Of a DNA stretch of 6,296 nucleotides, positions 1 to 6,296 are shown in pieces (the first letter of the stretch is position 1; every line of letters begins with the position of its first letter). A program made the translations under genes and the position numbers. This stretch comes from Cytophagales bacterium (GTDB lineage: Bacteria > Bacteroidota > Bacteroidia > Cytophagales > Cyclobacteriaceae). The notes under the pieces were generated by a model. The model was not told the origin of the DNA. It saw only the letters and a program-made list of their open reading frames with translations, and did no database searches. The DNA lies in NCBI GenBank assembly GCA_029262955.1, contig JAJCYL010000692.1, forward strand, positions 1 through 6,296, written 5' to 3'.

Positions 1-3000
1 CCAGACAACAAGGAAGAAATGAAGTTATATCTGTTGAAAGTGGCTTTCAAGGAAGAGAATTTGAAGTAAGAGCCTCTAATTATGATGAGAATCGTCACTT
101 CTTCTTAGGCCATTTTTTCCGTAACAACTATGAGAGGTGGCTAGCCGGGTTGCCACAGGTATTATCCGGAATTAACATCACCCGGGTGGAAGTGTACATC
201 CTGAATAGAAACAATGACACTCAGACTTTACGGAATGTGGTGGCCCTGATGGACTTAGGAGAAGGCCAGCGCATATTTCAGAACAATAATCCTTCCGTAG
301 GAAGTGGTAATCGCAATGAAGCTTCAAACGACGCTAATAACCTTTTTGCTAATTTAACTGGTACCCCGGGCATTCGAGATGTTGATCAAGTGAGTGGACT
401 ACTGGAAGGGGGTTCTTTCAATTTTGAACGAACAGTTGACTACGAAAGAATAACTGCGGCCCGGAAGTTGGACCAACGAGAGTATGTCATGCACCCTCAA
501 CTGGGATACATTTCCCTTTTAAGGCGATTGCAAAATGACGAAGTAATGGCCGTTTCCTATGAGTATACATTTAATGGTCAAAGTTTTAAAGTTGGTGAAT
601 TGACCGAAGATTATGCCAATCGACCTGAAAATGAGGTTTTATTGATGAAGCTCTTGCGTCCCACCCAAATAAATCCAAGAGTCCCCAGTTGGGATCTAAT
701 GATGAAAAACGTCTACAATCTTGGAGCCAACCAAATCGAAAGAGAGGGTTTTACGCTGCGAATTCACTACAGAGATGACTTAACTGGAGTTGATAACCCA
801 AGTTTGCACCAGGGAGCCAGAACTAAGGATCAACAACTATTAAAACTGCTTAGTCTGGATCAATTGAATCCCAACAATGACGCCCAGCCAGATGGCAATT
901 TCGACTATATTGAAGGTATAACTATTGATAGTCGGAATGGAAACATAATCTTTCCTGTACTTGAACCTTTTGGGTCAAGACTGGAAAGTTTCTTTGATCC
1001 TATTACTGAAATTAACCTCATAGATAAATTCGTCTATGATACGCTCTATCGAACCACGAAGGCAGACGCGGAACTGGTTGCTTCAAAGAATAAATACTTC
1101 ATTCTTGGGCGCTTGAACGCCGGATCATCAAATGAGATTGCATTACCAGGTATCAACATTGCAGAAGGATCGGTAATTGTCACAGCCGGTAACACTCCTT
1201 TGACAGAAGGTCTTGATTATACAGTTGATTATAATCTTGGCAAGGTTCGTATTCTCAATGAAGGCATCCTGAGCTCCGGTAAACAAATCGACATTGCATA
1301 CGAAAAAGCAGATTTATTTAATTTTCAAACCCGTTGGCTAACTGGGGCTCGGTTTGATTATAAACTAAGTGACAATGTTAATTTCGGGGCGACTATACTA
1401 CATCTGAATGAGCGTCCAGGGGGAATTTCGAGATTTAGTGTTGGTAGTGAACCCACTAAAAATACCAAGTACGGATTTGATGTTAATGTAACAGATGAAT
1501 CCCGTCTCTTGACAAAAATGGTTGATGCCGTTCCCTTCATTACTACCAAAGAAAAGTCTACAGTTACCTTCAGTGGAGAGTTCGCACAGATACTTCCTGG
1601 AACTTCCAATATTGTCGACGGTAAAGGGACTTCCTATATTGATGATTTCGAATCCGCGGCTACACCCTTCAATTTGGGAGGCAGTGGTAGTGTGCTCCGG
1701 TGGAAACTGGCAGCTACCCCGGAAACGGAAGACAATAGATTTGATTTATCAACAGATGGCAATGTCCTGGGCAACGCCTATCGAAGAGCCAAGTTAGCAT
1801 GGTACTCAATCGATAACGTCTTTTATAGGGGTGGAGGGCCCAATAGGCCTGATAATATTGAGCGGGAGGATAGAGAAAATAATTATATCCGAGCTGTTGT
1901 CCCTCAGGAAATATTTCAACAACAGGACCGACAGGTCATAAATACTAACCTGCCCACCTTCGATTTGGCTTATTTTCCCGAAGAAAGGGGCCAATATAAC
2001 TACAATCCAAACCTGGATGTAAATGGCCGATTACCTGATCCGAGATTAAATTGGGGAGGTATTACTCAAGGAATTAGCTCGGATGTCGATTTCGACAAGA
2101 CCAATATTGAGTACGTCGAATTCTGGTTGATGGATCCCTTTACTACAGGGCCGACTGGAAGAGATGGCCTTTTTGGCTTAACCCCGCAAGAAGCGGTTAC
2201 AGGAGGTGAACTGTATTTCAATCTTGGCAACATATCAGAGGATGTTATGAAAGACGGTAGGCATGCTTTCGAAAATGGCCTGCCGGCTGACAATTCCAAC
2301 GATGTGATCACAAACGAATGGGGTCGGGTCACCAATAAACAGTTCCTAACAGAATTTTTTGACAATTCAACCAGTGCACGGGAGAATCAGGATGTTGGGT
2401 TAGACGGGGTAAGAAACGATGGTGAGATTTCTTTTTTTGAGCAACCATTTCTCAGTCAAATAAATAATGTCAGTGGCACAGCCCTAGACGAAATTAGAAG
2501 TGACCCATCCGCGGACAATTTTGTTCATTACCTGGATCCAATTCATAACGCTGACCAACAAGACAACAAGATTCTGGATCGCTATAAGAATTGGAATGGA
2601 ATGGATGGCAATTCGGCTATAAGTAATAACCGGAATTTCACTACTTCAGGCACCAACTTACCCGACAATGAAGACCTTAACAATGATAATTCAATTACCG
2701 ATTTAGAAAGCTATTATGAATATCGGGTTCCTCTAAGACCACAGGATTTACAGGTGGGTAGAAACAATATCGTAGACGAACTGGTAGATAGTGAAACAGG
2801 TACTAAATGGTTTCTATTCAGAATACCTGTTAGAAATCCCACCCGAATTCAGGGAAATATTGAAGGCTTCAAGTCCATGCGCTATATGAGAACGTACCTC
2901 ACAGGCTTCGCCGATCCTGTGGTTCTAAGAATGGCGAAATTTCAACTGGTAGGTAGCCAATGGAGAAAATTCTCTGAGAACCTTTTTCAAAAAGGATATA

Positions 3001-6000
3001 ATGAAGTGCCCGAAGAAAGTACATCAGACTTCCTTGTATCAGTAGTAAATATTGAAGAAAACAGCTCTGGTAGTGATCGAAGTTCGCCATATGAAATACC
3101 TCCAGGCATCAATCGGGATAGAGACAACACTTCTCCCATTTTTCGAAGAATCAATGAGCAGTCCCTTCAAGTTTGTGTTGATGATCTTGACGATAGGGAT
3201 GCCAGGGCAGTTTACAAAAATGTAGACTTCGATTTAATTAATTATGGCCGTTTACAGATGTTCTTACATGCTGAAGGTCCAAACCTTCGGGATGATGAAG
3301 TAACCGGTTTCTTAAGATTGGGGACAGATTTTGTGGAAAATTATTACGAAATTGAGGTCCCGCTAAAAGTCACAGATTTTGGTACGAGAGAAAGTTTTGG
3401 CAGTAACCTTGATGAGCTGGTTTGGCCTGAGGAAAATGAGATTAACATTTCAATCGATGACCTGCTTACTCTAAAAGCGAGAAGAAACCAACTTAACGTC
3501 AGCCAGGAACTACTCTTTTCTGACTCAACAGGAAACCAAAAGATAACTGTTCGTGGCAACCCCGACATTAGTTCTGTTCAGATATTAATGATCGGTATTA
3601 GAAATCCGGAAAGTGCTGACCAGGCACCGAGGACGGTATGCTTATGGGCAAATGAACTTCGTGTTACTGATTTTAATAAAAGGGCAGGTTATGCGGCCAA
3701 TGGTCGTCTGAATATACAGTTAGCTGATGTAGCAAATATTACCACTTCAGCCAGGTATGTATCCAACGATTTTGGGGGAATTCAACAGCGAATCTCAGAA
3801 AGAACCCGGGAAGAGACCAAGGAGTTTGACGTCTCTGCAAATATTAATATTGATAAAATGATTCCGGGCAACCATGGTGTAAAGATCCCAATGTTCGTAA
3901 GCCTTGAAAAAAGTGTGGCCACCCCAAAATTTGACCCCACAGACCCTGATACACCCTTAGAAAACTCGATAAACGCTTTTAACAACCCAACCGAAGGGGA
4001 AAGATTTTTGAAAAAAGTTCAGGACAGGTCCGAACGTCGGAGTATAAACTTTACGAATGTCCGAAAGGAAAAAGTCAACCCCGAAGCACGAAGCCACATT
4101 TATGACGTTGAAAACCTGTCATTCAGCTATTCGTTTAGCGAATTCAAAAGAACGAATGTCAATACTGAATCTTTCGTACAAAGGACTTATAATGGCGGTT
4201 TAGGCTATAATTTCAGTCCGGCTGAGTGGTCTATCGAACCTTTCAAAAATGTAGGTTTTCTTGACAATCCTTTTACGCAACTCATTAAGGATTTCAATTT
4301 TTCACCGATCCCAAACAACCTGAGTTTTCGGGGTGATTTGAATCGGCAATTCACTCGAACTCAACTTCGGAATGGTGATTTAACCACAGATGGAATAAGC
4401 CCCTTTTTCGAAAAACTCTTCACCTTCAATCGACTGTATAATCTTCGGTGGAACCTTACCAGAAGTTTAAGTCTTGATTACAGTGCCCGGGTTAATGCCA
4501 TTATCGATGAGCCAAGTGAGATTGATGAAAATGGGAATTTATTAACTAAAAAGGAAAGGAAAGATTCTATTTACAGCAACCTCAAGCGTTTCGGAAGAAC
4601 AAGGGATTTTAATCAGAATATCACCGCTACCTATCGTTTGCCTTTGGATAAATTCCCACTCACCGATTGGACAAGTGCAGATGTCCGCTATACGGCAGGG
4701 CTAGTATGGACTGCTGGTTCATTTCAACAAGCTGACACTCTTGGTAACACCATTCAAAATAGTCGAGAAAGAGGGGTTAATAGTAAACTTGATTTGGTCA
4801 AACTTTACAATAAGGTAAAATTCCTAAAAGACATCAATGTACCAGCCAGAAAACCAGCTCCAGGTCGTGGCAAACAACCGTCAGTTAACGATACCATAAG
4901 GGGCGGAACACCTGGTGTGGTTAAAGGACTTTTTAGGATGCTTATGTCACTCAGGTCTATCAATATGAATTACAGTGTAAGAGAAGGAACTACACTTCCC
5001 GGTTTCAAACCACGGCCCTTTTTATTTGGGTTGGAAAGAGGTTTCGATGCCCCTGGTTTCGGCTTCATATTTGGGGATCAAGATCCCGATATACGGCGAA
5101 GAGCTGCCCGCGAGGACTGGTTGGCTCAAAGTAGCGCTCTCACCATCCCTTTTTTACAAAACAAGACTACGGATCTTAGCCTTCGAGCTCAGGTTGAGCC
5201 ATTGCGTGACCTAAAAGTTCAATTTGATGCCAAAAAGACGGTTAGTGGAAGCTTTCAGGAAACTTATCGATTCGATCCTTCGGCCGACCCAACTATTGAT
5301 AATGGATTTAGATCTTTCACTCCCAATCGATCCGGTAGCTACAGCGTCTCATTCTTTTCCATCAAAACAGCTTTTCAAAAAAATGATACTTCCAACAATT
5401 CAGCAGCCTTTGAGAATTTTGAATCGTACCGAGAAATTATTTTAGATAGATTATCTGTCCTGAATCCAAGCGGGGAGTATGGTTCCAACTCGCAAGACGT
5501 ATTAATTCCGGCCTTCATTGCCGCTTATAGTGATAAAAGCCCTGAAGACATTTCGTTGAATCCTTTTCCTAAAACTCCCATACCCAACTGGCGTATGGAT
5601 TACGCAGGGCTCTCAAGAATTCCTGCCTTTTCTGACATATTTTCCTCTATAAATATAACTCATAGTTACTCGTCAACTTATTCTGTTGGAAACTTCACGA
5701 ATCCCCTGGTTGACAATCCCACAGGGACTATTGACGATCTAGAATTAACCAACAACATTACAAATTATCCACTCGCAACTCAGACAAACAATCAGGGAGC
5801 GGTAGTACCATTTTATGTAATTACAGATGTTAATATTTCAGAACGATTCGCTCCGTTGATTGGAGTTAACATTAGAACCAAGTCACGACTTACGACAAGA
5901 GTCGAATTTCGAAAGGAGCGGAATTTAGCTCTTCAACTTTCGAATAGTCAAATCACCGAAATGAGAAGCAACGACTTTTCAATTGATTTTGGTTACACCA

Positions 6001-6296
6001 AATCGGAATGGAAAATTCCATTTCGAATTCAAGGACGAACTGTAGCTTTAAAAAATGACATCACCTTCCGGATAAACTTTACTATACGCGACACCGAATC
6101 CATTCAGCGCAAAATTGATGAAGATGCCACAATTACCCAGGGCAATATCAATTTTCAATTGAGGCCAACCATTAGCTACATTGTGAATGAACGACTCAAT
6201 GTCCAGGCGTTTTTTGAAAGAACTATCAATGAGCCAAGGGTTTCAAACTCTTTTAAAAGAGCCAGTACAGCGGGTGGTATTCAAATCAGATTTAGT
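1..6296 (+). CDS. sprA: SprA/Sov, type IX secretion outer-membrane translocon (partial at both ends)
   Basis: Open frame beginning at position 3 (positions 1-2 finish a preceding codon) and running 2098 codons to 6296 without a stop. Family blocks appear in the expected order: WDLMMKNVY (residues 230-238 of the fragment), IIFPVLEPFG (315-324), YIDDFE (545-550), ERGQYNYNP (661-669), NIEYVEFWLMDPF (701-713), NGMDGNS (865-871), NEQSL (1051-1055), RSINFTNVRK (1346-1355), LYNKVKFL (1601-1608), GTTLPGF (1662-1668), NSQDVLIPAF (1829-1838) and PNW (1861-1863). SprA is the giant outer-membrane beta-barrel (36 strands in the F. johnsoniae structure) that exports folded T9SS cargo and, in gliders, surface adhesins such as SprB. 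It works with PorV and Plug. Full-length members have roughly 2300-2500 residues, so about 200-350 N-terminal residues, including the signal peptide, and a few C-terminal ones are probably missing. The start, ribosome binding site and promoter lie upstream of the window. Frame, composition and motif order are intact throughout, so this is a functional-looking gene rather than a pseudogene. Confidence 0.96.
3..1322 (+). other. SprA N-proximal extramembrane module (first SprA_N-like region, 5' truncated)
   Basis: Residues 1-440 of the fragment. The segment opens inside a beta-rich domain with alternating hydrophobic strands (GINITRVEVYILN, then NVVALMDLGE). It continues through a His-Pro-Gln block (MHPQLGYISL, about 163-172), the strongly family-typical NPR..SWDLMMKNVY block (residues 224-238), and an acidic loop followed by IIFPVLEPFG (315-324). 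From knowledge of the family, SprA carries two copies of a domain called SprA_N; this would be the first. In the solved homolog such regions form periplasmic or cap structures around the barrel, but which side this part faces is inference. The true N-terminus and signal peptide are outside the window. Domain edges are approximate. Confidence 0.7.
879..914 (+). other. EF-hand-like acidic loop 1
   Basis: Residues 293-304 read DAQPDGNFDYIE. The spacing fits the 12-residue EF-hand/dockerin calcium loop: Asp at position 1, Gln at 3, Asp at 5, Gly at 6, Asp at 9, Glu at 12, and the hydrophobic residue at 8 is Phe. Position 3 is usually Asp or Asn, so the match is good but not perfect. No helix-loop-helix is obvious around it; the following IDSRNGNIIFPV looks like beta-strand, so a calcium-stabilised turn is more likely than a true EF-hand. 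Metal binding is inference. Confidence 0.4.
1323..1610 (+). other. Predicted transmembrane beta-strand group, N-terminal half
   Basis: Residues 441-536 read as successive amphipathic strands with alternating aromatic/aliphatic and polar residues and short turns: TRWLTGARFDYKL, then VNFGATILHLNERP, later KYGFDVNVTDESRLLTKMV and STVTFSGEFAQILPG. The Tyr/Phe content, Gly in strands and Asn/Asp turns are typical of outer-membrane barrels. The block LLTKMVDAVPF followed by FSGEFAQ.LPG sits directly ahead of YIDDFE in SprA proteins. Calling these membrane-spanning is an inference from pattern and homology; the number of strands cannot be counted reliably by eye. Confidence 0.6.
2391..2426 (+). other. 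EF-hand-like acidic loop 2
   Basis: Residues 797-808 read DVGLDGVRNDGE, with Asp at loop position 1, Asp at 5, Gly at 6, Asn at 9 and Glu at 12. Position 3 is Gly, which lacks a side-chain ligand, so this is a weaker match than the other two. It precedes an aromatic segment (ISFFEQPFL) in the central extramembrane region. The QDVGLDG core looks like a family feature rather than a local novelty, but this is from memory of the family. Metal binding is inference. Confidence 0.3.
2673..2708 (+). other. EF-hand-like acidic loop 3
   Basis: Residues 891-902 read DLNNDNSITDLE. Asp 1, Asn 3, Asp 5, Ser 7, Ile 8, Thr 9 and Glu 12 fit the canonical calcium loop closely, including the hydrophobic residue at position 8. 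Gly at position 6 is replaced by Asn, a tolerated change in many calcium loops. It follows the PDNE segment and leads into an aromatic SYYEYRVPL strand. Of the three loops this has the best ligand set. Actual calcium binding is not shown by the sequence. Confidence 0.4.
3711..6296 (+). other. SprA C-terminal beta-barrel half
   Basis: Residues 1237-2098 are dominated by amphipathic beta-strands separated by polar turns and longer loops, for example VENLSFSYSFSEFKRTNV, GGLGYNFSPAEWSIEPF, NLRWNLTRSLSLDYSARV, DVRYTAGLVWTAGSF, NINFQLRPTISYIVNERL and the final AGGIQIRFS. Family landmarks within it are a P.FDPTDPD block (about 1309-1317), RSINFTNVRK (1346-1355), LIKDFNFSPIP (about 1429-1439), LPLDKFPLTDW (about 1547-1557), NSQDVLIPAFIAAY (1829-1842), PNWRMDYAGL (1861-1870), HSYSSTYSVGNF (1887-1898) and SERFAPLIGVNI (1946-1957). 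No cysteine occurs here, as is common for outer-membrane barrels. The region probably contributes most of the wall of the translocation pore; exact strand limits need a structure model. Confidence 0.7.
4842..4916 (+). other. Pro/Gly/basic low-complexity linker inside the barrel half
   Basis: Residues 1614-1638 are rich in Pro, Gly, Arg and Lys (PARKPAPGRGKQPS, then NDTIRGGTPG), lack any strand pattern and are flanked by conserved blocks LYNKVKFL on the 5' side and RMLMSLRSINMNYS plus GTTLPGF on the 3' side. In SprA proteins this position holds a length-variable, often charged extramembrane linker, so it is probably a flexible loop between two barrel strands. The positive charge may favour the periplasmic side, but that is a guess. 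Confidence 0.55.

Larger units (their letters stand above)
1611..3710 (+). other. SprA central extramembrane region with repeated beta-hairpin units (second SprA_N-like region)
   Basis: Residues 537-1236 hold the most conserved signature blocks of the family: YIDDFE (545-550), a WYSIDNVFY block (about 600-608), FPEERGQYNYNP (658-669), NIEYVEFWLMDPF (701-713), FNLGNISED (about 739-747), RYKNWNGMDGNS (860-871), PDNEDLNNDN (887-896), NEQSL (1051-1055), DARAVYKN (about 1063-1070), NYYEIEVPL (1113-1121), VWP (about 1140-1142) and ANELRVTDF (about 1216-1224). Hydrophobic strand pairs recur at regular intervals, suggesting several beta-sandwich modules in series. In the known SprA structure, extramembrane elements occlude the pore and contact partner proteins. 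Assigning individual modules to the periplasmic or extracellular side is not possible from sequence alone. Both cysteines of the fragment fall in this region. Confidence 0.65.

Noticed and set aside
1522..1797. 91-codon + strand ORF in another frame
   Set aside because: It lies wholly inside the conserved FSGEFAQ-YIDDFE part of sprA, matches no family I recognise, and has low-quality composition. It is a shadow ORF.
1358..2365. Three antisense ORFs (1358-1609, 1806-1994, 2066-2365)
   Set aside because: They are the complement of well-conserved SprA codons. No recognisable protein, ribosome binding site or promoter supports them.
2547..2588. A fourth possible acidic metal loop around NADQQDNKILDRYK
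   Set aside because: The spacing does not place Asp/Asn/Glu at positions 1, 3, 5, 9 and 12 together, and position 12 would be Lys. Treated as an ordinary polar loop.
2899..3985. Three antisense ORFs (2899-3090, 3344-3568, 3782-3985)
   Set aside because: These Leu/Ser/Phe-rich products are typical of the reverse complement of Glu/Lys/Asn-rich coding sequence, and nothing is recognisable in them.
4518..4541. EIDENGNL as a calcium loop
   Set aside because: The DENGN core is a typical beta-turn between strands. Positions 9 and 12 would be Leu and Lys, so the ligand set is incomplete.
5026..5445. Two adjacent + strand ORFs (5026-5214 and 5224-5445) in other frames
   Set aside because: They overlap the intact SprA frame through conserved barrel segments, and the proteins show no domain or plausible start context. 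Their closeness is coincidental.
1..6296. Promoters, terminators, tandem or inverted repeats, CRISPR, tRNA, insertion sequence ends
   Set aside because: AT-rich patches and short hairpins occur, but all lie within conserved codons, and none has the spacing, repeat structure or context needed to be called.
3..6296. Frameshift, internal stop or phase-variation tract in the gene
   Set aside because: Codon-by-codon reading gives one continuous frame. Short homopolymers such as the T run near 2430 (seven T) and the T run near 2355 (six T) do not break it and are too short to suggest slippage-based switching.

Overview
The whole window is the inside of a single very large gene. Reading from position 3 on the + strand there are 2098 consecutive sense codons up to position 6296, with no stop and no frameshift. 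The gene therefore runs off both ends: it enters with its N-terminus missing and leaves just before, or at, its last few codons. I translated it codon by codon, and it matches the SprA family (Sov in Porphyromonas gingivalis). SprA is the giant outer-membrane translocon of the type IX secretion system (T9SS). It was first described as a gliding-motility and cell-surface protein of Flavobacterium johnsoniae.

Organism: SprA/T9SS is essentially restricted to the Bacteroidota and close relatives (the Fibrobacterota-Chlorobiota-Bacteroidota group). The moderate-to-low GC (about 40 % by eye) and the Asn/Asp/Tyr/Phe-rich outer-membrane composition fit a Bacteroidota genome, probably a free-living, possibly gliding, Cytophagales- or Flavobacteriia-like organism. 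The order cannot be fixed from this window.

Layout: (1) about 3-1320, the remainder of an N-terminal extramembrane module with the WDLMMKNVY and FPVLEPFG blocks; (2) about 1323-1610, barrel-like strands; (3) about 1611-3710, a long central extramembrane region with the YIDDFE, ERGQYNYNP, NIEYVEFWLMDPF, NGMDGNS and NEQSL blocks, built from repeated beta-hairpin units; (4) about 3711-6296, a C-terminal half dominated by amphipathic beta-strands, interrupted by a Pro/Gly/basic linker at about 4842-4916 and ending on a terminal strand at the window edge. No RNA gene, mobile element, CRISPR array, promoter or terminator is supported. All shorter ORFs in other frames or on the other strand are shadows of this gene.

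In the cell, SprA forms the outer-membrane pore through which folded proteins carrying a T9SS C-terminal signal leave the periplasm. By homology it works with the PorV shuttle, a Plug protein and the GldKLMN machinery, none of which is encoded here. This is a known system, not a new one. The most interesting details are three 12-residue acidic loops that fit the EF-hand/dockerin calcium-loop spacing, and a sole pair of cysteines in 2098 residues.
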